The notes under the pieces were generated by a model. The model made no database searches, had not been told where the DNA came from, and saw only the letters and a program-made list of their open reading frames with translations. A program made the translations under genes and the position numbers. Below are positions 1 through 8,786 of a stretch of DNA of 64,000 nucleotides, in pieces (position 1 is the stretch's first letter; every line of letters starts with the position of its first letter). Source of the stretch: Emcibacter sp. SYSU 3D8 (lineage in GTDB: Bacteria; Pseudomonadota; Alphaproteobacteria; SMXS01); NCBI RefSeq assembly GCF_039655875.1, contig NZ_JBBYXK010000001.1, forward strand, positions 558,001 to 622,000, read 5' to 3'.

Positions 1-1
1 A

Positions 2-541
2 CACGAGATCATCGGCATCATCGACCACCTGCTGATCGGCGGCAACGAGACCACCACCTTCGCCATCTCCAACGGCATGTGGTTGCTGTTCCGCTTCCCC
101 GACGTGTACCGGGAACTGCAGGCCGACCTGTCCAAGGTCAAGAATTTCGTCGAGGAAGTGCTGCGCATGGAAAGCCCGACGCAGGGCCTCTATCGCTTCG
201 TCAGCCAGGACGTGGAGATCAATGGCGTGAAGGTGCCGAAGGGCGCCACCCTGAGCATCCGCTTCGGCGCCGGCAATCACGACCACCGCATGTTCCCCGA
301 GCCGGATCAGCTCCAGCTGGGGCGCAAGAACGCCGGCCGTCACTTGGCGTTCAGCCTGGGCGAGCACCACTGTCCCGGGGCGTCACTGAGCCGGTTCGAG
401 CAGAATTGCGCCTGGGACATCCTGCTGCGCCGGGCCCACGACTTCCGGCCGGCCCCGGAGAAGAATACCTACGACCATGTCCACGGCATGTGGGTGCGCG
501 CCTTGAAGGAACTGCACGTCCAGTTCGACAAGGTAGCCTAG
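2..541 (+). CDS. Cytochrome P450, C-terminal part (cut by window start)
   Basis: Heme-thiolate monooxygenase; only the last ~179 residues are in the window, open from base 2. The I-helix oxygen-binding motif GGNETTT lies at the start, the K-helix ExxR is EEVLR, and the heme loop FSLGEHHCPG has its cysteine codon at 371-373. The substrate cannot be read from the sequence. Redox partners are not nearby. It converges with an SDR gene and the two stop codons overlap (TAG at 539-541, reverse TAG at 538-540). The tail resembles a P450 remnant at 18.2 kb and, less closely, the complete P450 at 15.9-17.2 kb, so a family of related P450s is likely in this genome. P450 assignment is firm; subfamily is unknown. 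Confidence 0.93.
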   Translation, partial: HEIIGIIDHLLIGGNETTTFAISNGMWLLFRFPDVYRELQADLSKVKNFVEEVLRMESPTQGLYRFVSQDVEINGVKVPKGATLSIRFGAGNHDHRMFPEPDQLQLGRKNAGRHLAFSLGEHHCPGASLSRFEQNCAWDILLRRAHDFRPAPEKNTYDHVHGMWVRALKELHVQFDKVA

Positions 542-1293
542 AGAATCATGCCGCCGTCGACCGAGAACACCGCGCCGGTGGCGAAGCTGGATTCATCCGA
601 CGCCAGGTAGAGCACGATGCTGGCGATGTCGCTTGGCTTGCCGAGATGTCCGACCGGGTGGCTGGCCTCCATGCCCTTGAGCATGGCGTCGGGATCGGGT
701 ACCTGGGCCAGTACCTTGTCGATGATCGGGGTGCGGATCGCACCCGGCGCCACCGCATTGCAGCGGATGCCGTAGCGCTGTTCGCCGCAATGCAGGCCGA
801 TGGCCTTGGTGGCGGCGATCACCGCCGCCTTGGCCGCATTATAGGCCACGAGCCCGGCACTGGCCTTGATGCCCGCGCCCGAGGCCATGTTGACGATCGA
901 GCCGCCGGTGCGTTTCATCAGCCCGATGCCGGTACGGCATCCCCAATAGACGCTTTCCACGTCCACGGCGAAGGTCTGGCGCCAGGCCTCGATGGAAATG
1001 TCCTCGATGGTGCCCATCAGGGTGATGCCGGCGTTGTTGACCAGCACATCCAGTCGGCCATGCGCCTGTTCGACGCCGCCGATGATCCGCGCCCAGTCGT
1101 CGCCGCTGGTGACGTCATGGCGGTGAAACGATGCACCATTGCCGATCGACGCGGCGACCGCCGCGCCGGCGTCGGCGTCGATATCGGTCAGCACGACCAC
1201 CGCGCCTTCCGCCGCCAGCCGTTCGGCGATGGCCTTGCCCAGCCCCGATGCCGCGCCGGTAACCAGCGCGATCTTGCCTGCAACCCTGTCCAT
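538..1293 (-). CDS. SDR family NAD(P)-dependent oxidoreductase
   Basis: A 251-residue classical short-chain dehydrogenase with a Rossmann fold. The cofactor motif TGAASGLG is at residues 12-19, NNAG at 86-89, and the catalytic Ser138, Tyr151 and Lys155 are all present. An aspartate (TDID, about residues 37-40) after the second strand suggests NAD preference (inference). The start is supported by GGAGG a few bases upstream in reverse orientation. Its position next to a P450 fits oxidation of an alcohol made by hydroxylation, but the substrate is unknown. Confidence 0.92.
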   Translation of the reverse strand: MDRVAGKIALVTGAASGLGKAIAERLAAEGAVVVLTDIDADAGAAVAASIGNGASFHRHDVTSGDDWARIIGGVEQAHGRLDVLVNNAGITLMGTIEDISIEAWRQTFAVDVESVYWGCRTGIGLMKRTGGSIVNMASGAGIKASAGLVAYNAAKAAVIAATKAIGLHCGEQRYGIRCNAVAPGAIRTPIIDKVLAQVPDPDAMLKGMEASHPVGHLGKPSDIASIVLYLASDESSFATGAVFSVDGGMIL

Positions 1294-1592
1294 GGACGTC
1301 CTCCCCGACGGTTTCCGTCTTCGCCGATATCATTCCACACCGATGCAGGGCAACAATTATAAGCGCAGCCCAACGGCGCGGCGTCCTGTCGCGTGCCTGA
1401 CACCGGCCCCAAACAACTCACTAATTACAGTATTCGGCTACCTCATATCCTAATTAATAATGGAACTTCCAAGAATACATGATGTTTGCGTTGCCGATGG
1501 GAACAGTTCAAGGAACGGAACATCCGGACCTTGCGACGGCCCGCCCCGGCACGGATACGCCGGATAACACAGGCATCCATGGAGGACTTCCA

Positions 1593-2024
1593 ATGCTGAA
1601 GAAAATTCTGGCCGGCACGGTGATCGCCGCCGGCGCTCTTGCCGCCGCAACGTCCGCGCAGGCCGCTGCGGGCTTTACCACCAACAGCATCGAGCTGCGG
1701 TCAGGACCAGGCGCCGGTTATCCGAGCGTCGGGATCATCGAGACCAACAGTGCCGTCGAGGTGAACGGCTGCCTGCAAAGCTGGAGCTGGTGCGATGTGA
1801 CCATCGGCGACAATCGCGGCTGGGTCGAGGGTAATGCCCTGGCGCTTGAATATCAGAATAACCGCACTGCGCTGGTCGAGGTCGCGCCGCAGGCCAATGT
1901 GGGGGTGGTGACCTTCAGTCTCGACGATTACTGGGACACCAACTACAAGACCCGGACCTTCTACAAGGAGCGTCCGCGCTGGCAGCAATATTACCGCGAG
2001 ACCTATCGGCCCCTGCCGAACTAG
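1593..2024 (+). CDS. Secreted bacterial SH3-domain protein
   Basis: A 143-residue exported protein. Residues 1-25 form a signal peptide ending in AQA-A. Residues ~28-85 look like a bacterial SH3-like domain (ELRSGPGAGYPSVG, then WCDV and GWVEG), a fold that commonly binds cell-wall peptides. The tail is rich in Tyr and Arg (YKERPRWQQYYRETY). The start at 1593 follows GGAGGA at 1581-1586; an upstream in-frame start would spoil the signal peptide. A strong terminator follows the stop. Role is probably envelope-associated; no partner is visible. Confidence 0.83.
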   Translation: MLKKILAGTVIAAGALAAATSAQAAAGFTTNSIELRSGPGAGYPSVGIIETNSAVEVNGCLQSWSWCDVTIGDNRGWVEGNALALEYQNNRTALVEVAPQANVGVVTFSLDDYWDTNYKTRTFYKERPRWQQYYRETYRPLPN

Positions 2025-2044
2025 GTTGGCAAACTGATCCATAG

Positions 2045-2077
2045 AGCGCCGGGAACGCCCGTTTCCCGGCGCTTTTT
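2045..2077 (+). terminator. Intrinsic terminator after the SH3 gene
   Basis: An 11-bp perfect stem (AGCGCCGGGAA at 2045-2055 with TTCCCGGCGCT at 2063-2073) is followed by a short T run to 2077. It ends the SH3 transcript and overlaps the 3' end of the convergent rhomboid gene by one base. Confidence 0.8.
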
Positions 2078-2952
2078 CATGTCCGCAGCGCCAGCGTCCA
2101 CGCCGCGCCGATCACCGCGAAAATCGCCAGCCCGCAGGCCGCCTGGACTGCCGGCCGGGCAACAACCCCGGCGCCGTACCGCCCGAACACCAGTCCCATG
2201 AGTCCGCCGGTGACGAAGCCGGTAACATGGGCCCAGACATCGGTACGCTCGCCTGCCGTACCCATCAGCACCAGCAAGGCCAGGCCCGCGCCAGCCGGCG
2301 CCCAGCGCCGGGCGCCCTTGTGCCACGGCGCCGACGACGACATCTGGGTGAAGCCTGCCAGCAGGCCAATGCCGCCGAACACGGCGGTCGAGGCGCCGAT
2401 GGCGGTGTGCGACGGCAATTGCAGGGCGGCATTCAGCGCATTGCCCACGATTCCGGAGATCAGGATGAAAAGCCAGGCGACGCCCGATCCCAGCAATTGC
2501 GCAACCAGCAACCCGACCACCACGCCCATGCCCAGATTGCCCAGCAAATGACCGCCGTCGGCGTGCAGGAACAAGGCCGTGACCGTGCGCCACCACTCGC
2601 CCTTCATGATCAGGCCGGCCTGCGCCGCGCCTTTCACCAGCCAACCGGCATCCCATACGGCGGCTTCCGAAGCCGCGAAGAAGAACAGCATCACCGCGAT
2701 GAAGGCCAGCGGCCCTTCCGGCTTTGGCACGAGAAATTTGGTGCGCGGGCGTGTGCGGACACGGCGCACCTCTTCCTCGTCATAGGCCGCGAGTTGCCGG
2801 ATCGCTTCACCCGCGTCGGTGGTGCCGACATACAACATGATGCCCGCGTCCTCGACGACCGTATAGGACTGGATGCCGATGGCGGTCAGCACCAGCGCAT
2901 GCTGGTTCGCGTCGGTTTGTGACGTGCACAGGCGTATCGATATGAGGTCCAA
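2077..2952 (-). CDS. Rhomboid family intramembrane serine protease
   Basis: A 291-residue multi-spanning protein that should cleave transmembrane substrates in the inner membrane. The catalytic serine motif GASTAVFG is at residues 186-193 (Ser188). His242 in DVWAHVTG is the partner of the dyad, and HLLGN at 135-139 is the conserved oxyanion-side motif. Residues 1-75 form a soluble cytoplasmic domain that resembles a small ACT- or DUF2007-like fold. The start appears to be TTG at 2950-2952, since no in-frame ATG precedes residue 39. It sits 15 bp downstream of the Sel1 gene and is probably cotranscribed with it. Confidence 0.9.
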   Translation of the reverse strand: MDLISIRLCTSQTDANQHALVLTAIGIQSYTVVEDAGIMLYVGTTDAGEAIRQLAAYDEEEVRRVRTRPRTKFLVPKPEGPLAFIAVMLFFFAASEAAVWDAGWLVKGAAQAGLIMKGEWWRTVTALFLHADGGHLLGNLGMGVVVGLLVAQLLGSGVAWLFILISGIVGNALNAALQLPSHTAIGASTAVFGGIGLLAGFTQMSSSAPWHKGARRWAPAGAGLALLVLMGTAGERTDVWAHVTGFVTGGLMGLVFGRYGAGVVARPAVQAACGLAIFAVIGAAWTLALRT

Positions 2953-2967
2953 AGGCCCGTAAACCGT

Positions 2968-3675
2968 TCAGTCGCAGAGTTGGAAGCTATTCTCGAGGCA
3001 GGACAGGTACATCTGCCGCGCCTGCACGATCTGGTCGGTGGTCATGCGTTTTGCAAGCTTGTTCTTGGCGTTGACCGCCAGCTTCCAGCCCGTCGAGGAG
3101 GCAAAATCCAGCCACATATAAGCCCGCACGTAATCCTGCGCGGCGCCGCGCCCGGCTTCGTACATGCTGGCCAGGCTGTAGCGGGCCGACGGGTTGCCAA
3201 GGATCGCGGCACGCCTGAACCAGTAGATCGCCTCGCCGTAATCCGGTTCCACGCCATCGCCGCTTTCGTAGATGCTCGCCAGGTTGAACTGGGCCGAGGC
3301 GTCGCCCTGGTCCGCCGCGGCCCGATACCACCGGATCGATTCCATCACGTCGCGCGGCACGCCCTTGCCGGCGAAATAGAGGCCGGCGAGACTGGCCTGC
3401 GACACCGCGATACCCTGCTCGGCCGCCAGCCTGTACCAGCGCGCCGCCTCGGTGAAGTTCTGCGGCACACCCTGCCCGCTCGCATACATCAGGCCGAGGA
3501 TCGAGAACGCCATGGGCTCGCCCTCGTCGGCCAGGCCCCGATACAGCTGGAGGGCCAGCGGATAGTCGCCGCGCTGATAGGCGGTGGTCGCCTGCTCGGT
3601 CGTGCCGGCGTGCGCCTGTCCGGCGCCCAGCGTCAGGAACGCTGCGGCGACGATCGCGAATGTCAGTCTGGTCAC
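2968..3675 (-). CDS. Secreted Sel1-like repeat protein
   Basis: A 235-residue protein with a signal peptide (cleavage after AHA, about residue 23) and four to five Sel1/TPR helical repeats of ~36 residues, each carrying a motif such as A-x-x-x-L-A-x-x-Y-x-x-G-x-G-V (around residues 56-190). Sel1 proteins are scaffolds for protein complexes, often in the periplasm. The start is GTG at 3675 with GAGGG upstream. The C-terminus has two Cys (LSCLENSFQLCD) that could form a disulfide. The rhomboid gene follows directly. Confidence 0.87.
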   Translation of the reverse strand: MTRLTFAIVAAAFLTLGAGQAHAGTTEQATTAYQRGDYPLALQLYRGLADEGEPMAFSILGLMYASGQGVPQNFTEAARWYRLAAEQGIAVSQASLAGLYFAGKGVPRDVMESIRWYRAAADQGDASAQFNLASIYESGDGVEPDYGEAIYWFRRAAILGNPSARYSLASMYEAGRGAAQDYVRAYMWLDFASSTGWKLAVNAKNKLAKRMTTDQIVQARQMYLSCLENSFQLCD

Positions 3676-3804
3676 AGCCCTTTACCCTCGTTGCAGCCCC
3701 GCGCCACAGGTAGCAGAATCCGGGCTGAAAGTGGAGAGCCCGCTCGCGGGCGCGAGACAGATGCCCACCGCCTGTGCCAGTCTTGCCGCGGAGAGGAACG
3801 CCAC

Positions 3805-4578
3805 ATGGAACACATCGACGCCAGGGACGCCCGCGATCTGCCCGGCCTCAGGCTGGCCGTGACGAAAAACATCCCGAACCCGTTCTGCGAGGCGGCGAAA
3901 AGCCTGTTCCATGTGAAAGGCATCGCGTTCACGCCGGTCGCGCAGCACGCCGCCCAGCCCAACGAGGATCTGAAGGCCTGGAGCGGTCACCGCAACGCGC
4001 CCGTCGCCGTCTGGAACGACGAGCCGGCCCGCGCCGGATGGGCGGAAATCCTGATGCTGGCCGAGCGGCTGAAGCCCGAGCCGCCGCTCCTGCCCGCCGA
4101 CCGGGCGCAGCGGGCACAGGTATTCGGCATCTGCCACGAAATCTGCGGCGAAGGCGGCTATGCCTGGAACTCCCGGTTCATGATGTTCCCGCAGGAAGCC
4201 GCCAACGACACCAGCGCCGAGAAGGGCGCGTGGGACGAAATCCTGCACAAGCAATACGGCGCGTCCCGCGCGCAGGTCGAGCAGGCCCCCGAGCGCGCCG
4301 CCACGGTGCTGCGCTTCCTCGCCGCCCAGCTGCACCGGCAGCGCGAGGAAGGCAGCGACTATTTCGTCGGCGACAGCCTGACTGCGGCAGACATCTTCTG
4401 GGCCTGCATGTCGATCGGCGTCTCGCAGCTTCCCACGGAATGGTCGGCCACGCCGGGATTTCTCAGGAAGGTGTGGGGCCAGATGGGGGAGAGGCTGCAG
4501 GCCGACCTGGATCCGATCCTGATCGAGCACCGGGACCGGATTTACCGCACCTATCTGAAGCTGCCGCTGGAGTTCTGA
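3805..4578 (+). CDS. Glutathione S-transferase-like protein
   Basis: A 257-residue protein of GST architecture: an N-terminal thioredoxin-like part (residues ~12-75) and a C-terminal helical part with the conserved hydrophobic segment DYFVGDSLTAADIFWAC (about residues 185-201), typical of the GST C-domain. The usual catalytic Ser, Tyr or Cys near the N-terminus cannot be assigned with certainty; Cys25 in NPFCEAA is a candidate. The start at 3805 is preceded by GAGAGG. The frame is open further upstream over the opposite-strand Sel1 gene, but that is not coding. A role in detoxifying catabolic intermediates is inference. Confidence 0.8.
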   Translation: MEHIDARDARDLPGLRLAVTKNIPNPFCEAAKSLFHVKGIAFTPVAQHAAQPNEDLKAWSGHRNAPVAVWNDEPARAGWAEILMLAERLKPEPPLLPADRAQRAQVFGICHEICGEGGYAWNSRFMMFPQEAANDTSAEKGAWDEILHKQYGASRAQVEQAPERAATVLRFLAAQLHRQREEGSDYFVGDSLTAADIFWACMSIGVSQLPTEWSATPGFLRKVWGQMGERLQADLDPILIEHRDRIYRTYLKLPLEF

Positions 4579-4616
4579 CGCAGGCGCCGAAAATCTCGTT
4601 GCCCCGACGCCATGCT

Positions 4617-5243
4617 CTAGGGGTCCGGGCGGTTGAGAGCAGTCGGGCCGCTGACGTATGGATTGCCGCGCTCGTAATACCGGCGAAGCTGATGCGCTTC
4701 CTTGCTTATGCCGATGCGGACGCTCATGCCGATTTCTCCCACCGGCCCCGGTGCCTCGGCCAACCAGATGGGTCCTGCCCCGCACATGTCCAGACCGTTC
4801 AGGTCCGGCCGAACGGCCATGGCCTGCGCCAGCCTGCCTGGCCCCCGCGCAAGGTCCCGGTCGCGGACAGGGCCGCGCCGTGCCCGCATGAGTTCGATGC
4901 CGTCCACCGGCTCCAGCGCCCGCAGCAGAACGCCGCCGCCGGTACCCGCCGGCTCGGCACTGACATTGAGCATGAAATGGACGCCGTAGATGAAATAGAC
5001 ATAGGCGCGTCCCGGCTCGAGGAACATGGACCGGTTGGCCGCCGTCTCGCCCCGGAAGGCGTGGCCGCTGGCATCGCCGGGCGGATAGGCCTCGGTCTCG
5101 ACGATGCGCCCGGCCGAGCGGCCCTCGGACGAGTTGCGCACCAGCAGCTTGCCGATCAGGAAGCGCGCCATCGCCGCCGTGTCGGCGGGTAACCGGGCGC
5201 GCGAAAGGGGCTGGAACTCAGCCTTTCCTGGCGTGTGTGTCAT
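4617..5243 (-). CDS. 3-methyladenine DNA glycosylase, Mpg/AAG family
   Basis: A 208-residue base-excision repair enzyme of the AAG fold (unrelated to Tag and AlkA). It removes alkylated purines by base flipping. Supporting motifs: RIVETEAY (catalytic Glu region, about residues 46-53), the YFIYGVHFMLNV block that contains the intercalating Tyr region, and RGPGRLAQAM. The first residues overlap the end of the FkbM gene by 26 bp, so the true start may be a little downstream. A second, unrelated 3-methyladenine glycosylase (Tag) lies at 59.1 kb. Confidence 0.9.
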   Translation of the reverse strand: MTHTPGKAEFQPLSRARLPADTAAMARFLIGKLLVRNSSEGRSAGRIVETEAYPPGDASGHAFRGETAANRSMFLEPGRAYVYFIYGVHFMLNVSAEPAGTGGGVLLRALEPVDGIELMRARRGPVRDRDLARGPGRLAQAMAVRPDLNGLDMCGAGPIWLAEAPGPVGEIGMSVRIGISKEAHQLRRYYERGNPYVSGPTALNRPDP

Positions 5244-6015
5244 ACCAGCTGACCAGGTGCAGGAGGCGGTTGAAAACCGGCAGACGCGCGAGCAGCCGCG
5301 ACAGCAGAGTGTTGTCGCCCAGCGTCTTGTAGACCAGGAAGATGGGAATATAGCGGATGATGGCCTGGCGCCTCGTCAGCCATTTGCCGGCCAGATCCTC
5401 GCCGAACGGGCCCGACGCGCCGGGTCCGAAGGTATAATCAATGACGTTGCCATCGCTGTCGGAGAGCTGCCGTTTTTCGAACTGGCACTGATCGACGACC
5501 TTGAACCGGGTGTAGCCCAGGCTGCTCAGCGCCTCGAATTCCCCGAGGAGCGCACGCCATGATGTCTTGCTGGACTCGATCGAGATATAGGCCGGTGTGA
5601 CCGCTGCCTCGGCCAGGTCCTCGACGCAGCGCATGTCGGCACCTTCGATATCGATCTTGAGATAGTGCGGACAGCCATGCTCATGGAGGATGTCGGCAAA
5701 GCGCACGCAGTCGACGGTGACAACGTCAGACTCCGCGCCCAGCAGCCTGTTGCGTCCCGCCCATTCCGGGTTGGTGGTGCCCCAGGCCGAGTTCTCGCGG
5801 TTTACGTAGAAGTCGATTTGCTCGCCGCGCTCGCCAATGGCATTGGGGATGAGAATGTAGGAACCGTCAGCAATCTCCTGCCGGAAGCGCGTACGAAGCC
5901 AGTCGACAAGATGCGGGTTGGCTTCCACGGCGACGACCCGATAGCCCAGCCTGAGATAATAGTCGCTGTCTTCACCCCGGTGGGCGCCCACGTCGTATAT
6001 CAACCCATTGTCCAT
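5218..6015 (-). CDS. FkbM family methyltransferase
   Basis: A 265-residue SAM-dependent methyltransferase of the FkbM type. The SAM-binding loop is YDVGAHRGED (residues ~6-15), followed by an acidic ribose-binding end of strand 2 (VEANPH) and the family motif LKIDIEGAD. FkbM enzymes usually O-methylate sugars or polyketides, so a surface glycan substrate is plausible but unproven. The start at 6015 (MDNGLIYDVG) places the SAM motif at the expected distance; the frame stays open further upstream but with unlikely residues. The C-terminus carries extra hydrophobic and basic helices (LVYKTLGDN). Confidence 0.85.
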   Translation of the reverse strand: MDNGLIYDVGAHRGEDSDYYLRLGYRVVAVEANPHLVDWLRTRFRQEIADGSYILIPNAIGERGEQIDFYVNRENSAWGTTNPEWAGRNRLLGAESDVVTVDCVRFADILHEHGCPHYLKIDIEGADMRCVEDLAEAAVTPAYISIESSKTSWRALLGEFEALSSLGYTRFKVVDQCQFEKRQLSDSDGNVIDYTFGPGASGPFGEDLAGKWLTRRQAIIRYIPIFLVYKTLGDNTLLSRLLARLPVFNRLLHLVSWYDTHARKG

Positions 6016-6383
6016 GGCGTCGCCTTTATCGTGCGCCGTGCACACCCTGCATTTGTGCCCGAGGGACACGAACTCCGTTATAGCGGTTCGGGTCCATCGC
6101 GGACAGGCATGCCGGCGGCATGGCCAAAGCGCCGTCGCTGAACATATACGCAACGGAGCCCCGCGCACGCCGGGATTGCGCTGTCTCTTCAATAACTTTA
6201 GTAAACTGCCGCGACGCGTCCGTGCGTCCTCGCCACCTCCTGCACCGCGGGGAACGACGCCGATGTGACTCCAGCCGCACCCTTGATCGCTCGCCGAACC
6301 TGTCCACCCGGTTCCGCAGCCGCACGGGCGCCGTTGTCGCATCGCCCCATTACCTGTTCCCCCGATATTCCCCCAGGAGTTCC
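6016..6383. other. Divergent intergenic region, fkbM / sulP
   Basis: 368 bases between divergent genes. It must carry the promoters for both, but no convincing -35/-10 pair, operator or small gene was recognised. The segment around 6180-6210 (AATAACTTTAG) is the most AT-rich part. Confidence 0.4.
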
Positions 6384-7877
6384 ATGCTAAGCTCTGCTTT
6401 CATATCCCGCCTGCGCACCGAATGGTTTGGCAATATGCGCGGCGATATTCTTGCCGGGCTGGTCGTCGCCCTGGCGCTCATTCCCGAGGCGATCGCCTTT
6501 TCCATCATCGCTGGTGTGGACCCGAAGGTTGGGCTCTACGCCTCGTTTTCCATCGCCGTGATCATCGCCTTCGTCGGCGGCCGCCCTGGCATGATCTCCG
6601 CGGCCACCGCTGCGACGGCCGTGCTGATGGTCACCCTGGTCAAGGACCACGGCCTGCAATACCTGCTGGCCGCGACGGTGCTCGCGGGCGTCCTGCAGGT
6701 TGGCGCCGGGCTCCTTCGGCTCGGCTATGTGATGCGGTTCGTGTCGCGCTCGGTCATCACCGGGTTCGTCAACGCGCTCGCCATCCTGATTTTCATGGCC
6801 CAGCTTCCCGAACTGATCGGGGTCACCTGGATGACCTATGTGATGGTCGCCGCCGGCCTTGCCATCATCTATCTGCTGCCGCGGCTGACCAAGGTTGTCC
6901 CCTCGCCGCTGATCTGCATCGTCGTGCTGACCACGGTGTCACTGCTGATGGGCCTCGACCTGCGGACCGTGGGCGACATGGGCGAGCTGCCGGCGACCCT
7001 GCCGATGTTCCTGCTGCCTGACATCCCGCTGAACATGGAAACGCTGCAGATCATCCTGCCCTATTCGGCGGCGGTCGCGGCGGTGGGCCTGCTGGAATCG
7101 CTGATGACGGCGTCGATCGTCGATGACATGACCGACACGCCCAGCGGCAAGAACCGCGAATGCGTCGGCCAGGGCATTGCAAACATGATCACCGGCTTCA
7201 TCGGCGGCATGGCCGGCTGCGCCATGATCGGCCAGTCGGTCATCAACGTGAAATCCGGCGGGCGTGGGCGGCTGTCCACGTTCTGCGCCGGCGCCTTCCT
7301 GCTGTTCCTGATCGTGGTGCTGGGCGATCTGGTCAGGGTCATTCCCATGGCCGCGCTGGTCGCGATCATGATCATGGTCTCGATCGGAACGTTCAACTGG
7401 TCGTCGATCCGCAACCTGCGAACCCATCCACGCAGCTCGAGCATTGTCATGCTGGCAACGGTCGGCGGCGTCGTGTTCACCCACAATCTCGCCATCGGCG
7501 TGCTGATCGGGGTGCTGCTTTCCGGGATATTCTTCTCGTGGAAGATCTCGCGGCTGTTCGGCGTCACGTCGGTGATCTCGGATGACGGTCACCGGCGCAC
7601 CTACACGGTCGAAGGCCAGATTTTCTTCGCCTCCGCCGATGACTTCGCCAAGGCGTTCGACATCAAGGAGGACGTGACCGACGTCGCGATCGATGTCAGC
7701 CGCGCCCATATCTGGGATATCTCCAGCGTGGCCGCCCTCGATTCGGTGATCCTGAAATTCCGGCGGCGCGGCATCCACGTGACGGTCGTGGGCATGAACA
7801 GGGCCAGCGAAACCATCGTCGACCAGCTGGCGCTGTACGACAAGCCCGGCGCCCTCGAGCGTGCCACAAGCCACTAG
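6384..7877 (+). CDS. SulP family inorganic anion transporter with STAS domain
   Basis: A 497-residue membrane transporter of the SLC26/SulP family. The N-terminal ~390 residues hold the membrane domain, with the early signature [22 protein letters not shown] and [13 protein letters not shown]. The C-terminal ~90 residues form a STAS domain ([13 protein letters not shown], then [19 protein letters not shown]). Substrates in the family are sulfate, bicarbonate or other anions; which one cannot be told here. AGGAG at 6375-6379 fixes the start at 6384. It converges on the phosphatase gene with 9 bp between them. Confidence 0.9.
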   Translation: MLSSAFISRLRTEWFGNMRGDILAGLVVALALIPEAIAFSIIAGVDPKVGLYASFSIAVIIAFVGGRPGMISAATAATAVLMVTLVKDHGLQYLLAATVLAGVLQVGAGLLRLGYVMRFVSRSVITGFVNALAILIFMAQLPELIGVTWMTYVMVAAGLAIIYLLPRLTKVVPSPLICIVVLTTVSLLMGLDLRTVGDMGELPATLPMFLLPDIPLNMETLQIILPYSAAVAAVGLLESLMTASIVDDMTDTPSGKNRECVGQGIANMITGFIGGMAGCAMIGQSVINVKSGGRGRLSTFCAGAFLLFLIVVLGDLVRVIPMAALVAIMIMVSIGTFNWSSIRNLRTHPRSSSIVMLATVGGVVFTHNLAIGVLIGVLLSGIFFSWKISRLFGVTSVISDDGHRRTYTVEGQIFFASADDFAKAFDIKEDVTDVAIDVSRAHIWDISSVAALDSVILKFRRRGIHVTVVGMNRASETIVDQLALYDKPGALERATSH

Positions 7878-7886
7878 CCGGTGCGG

Positions 7887-8690
7887 TCAGGCCAGATAGC
7901 GGCGCCGCAGCGTTTCGATGCGGCCCGCATCCAGGCCGATCACATCACGTAAGTAGGCTTCCGGCGAGCCGTGATGCTGGTCCATCTCGTCCAGCGACGC
8001 CCCGATATAGTCGGGATGGGCGTCGAACATGACGTCGGCAACGCCGCGGTTCACCTCTCCCGGATCGCCCACCATGGCGGCAAGGATCTGTTCGCGCCAG
8101 GACAGGTCCAGATAGTTGCGGGTGGCGCAGTAATCCCCGACCACCGCATCGCGGTCCACGCCCAGCGCCAGCAGGACCAGCGCCACGCTGATGCCGGTGC
8201 GGTCCTTGCCCGCGGTGCAGTGGATCACCGCGGGACCGGGCGCGCCGTCGAGCAGCACGCCGAACAGGCTGGTGAACCGGTTCCGGTGATCGTGAACGAA
8301 GCGCCGGTAACTGGCCTTGATGGCCTCGACCGCCTGGCCGGCCGTCGCGCCCGGCACGGTGAGCAGCGCCGGACGCGGCACGGGCGCCGCGCCGTTGCCC
8401 GAGCCCATGGGCAGCGAATGAACGGCGGACGACACCAGCTGCGCCGGGGTCGGCGCGGCAATCCGCTCGGCCTCATGCCGCAGGTCGACAATCGTCCAGG
8501 CACCAAGGCTGTTGAGCATGCCGACATCGGGCTGGGTCAGCAGGCCGAGTGCGCCCGAGCGGAAGAGCGCACCGCGCCGGACGATGCCGCCGCCGGCGGC
8601 AGGGTAGCCGCCGAAGTCGCGAAAATTCGGCGCGCCCTGAAGCGTCAGCCGCCTGTCATGCGCCGCCTGGGCGCCGTCGTTTGTGTTCAT
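7887..8690 (-). CDS. Tyrosine-protein phosphatase (Y_phosphatase3 family)
   Basis: A ~267-residue dual-specificity-like phosphatase. The P-loop HCTAGKDRTG matches C-x5-R, with the NFRDFGGY motif near the N-terminus that is diagnostic of this bacterial family, and LFRSGAL following it. These enzymes dephosphorylate phosphotyrosine or phosphoinositides. The start chosen is ATG at 8690 (MNTNDG); an upstream in-frame ATG at 8744 is possible, and neither has a strong ribosome binding site. It is divergent from the L,D-transpeptidase gene. Confidence 0.87.
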   Translation of the reverse strand: MNTNDGAQAAHDRRLTLQGAPNFRDFGGYPAAGGGIVRRGALFRSGALGLLTQPDVGMLNSLGAWTIVDLRHEAERIAAPTPAQLVSSAVHSLPMGSGNGAAPVPRPALLTVPGATAGQAVEAIKASYRRFVHDHRNRFTSLFGVLLDGAPGPAVIHCTAGKDRTGISVALVLLALGVDRDAVVGDYCATRNYLDLSWREQILAAMVGDPGEVNRGVADVMFDAHPDYIGASLDEMDQHHGSPEAYLRDVIGLDAGRIETLRRRYLA

Positions 8691-8786
8691 GGCCGGATCA
8701 TAGGCCGGCACTATTGCGGAATCACCACCGGAACCGGGACGCATGACGATTGTTCACGTGTCACCAATCACAATCCACGGTGGCCG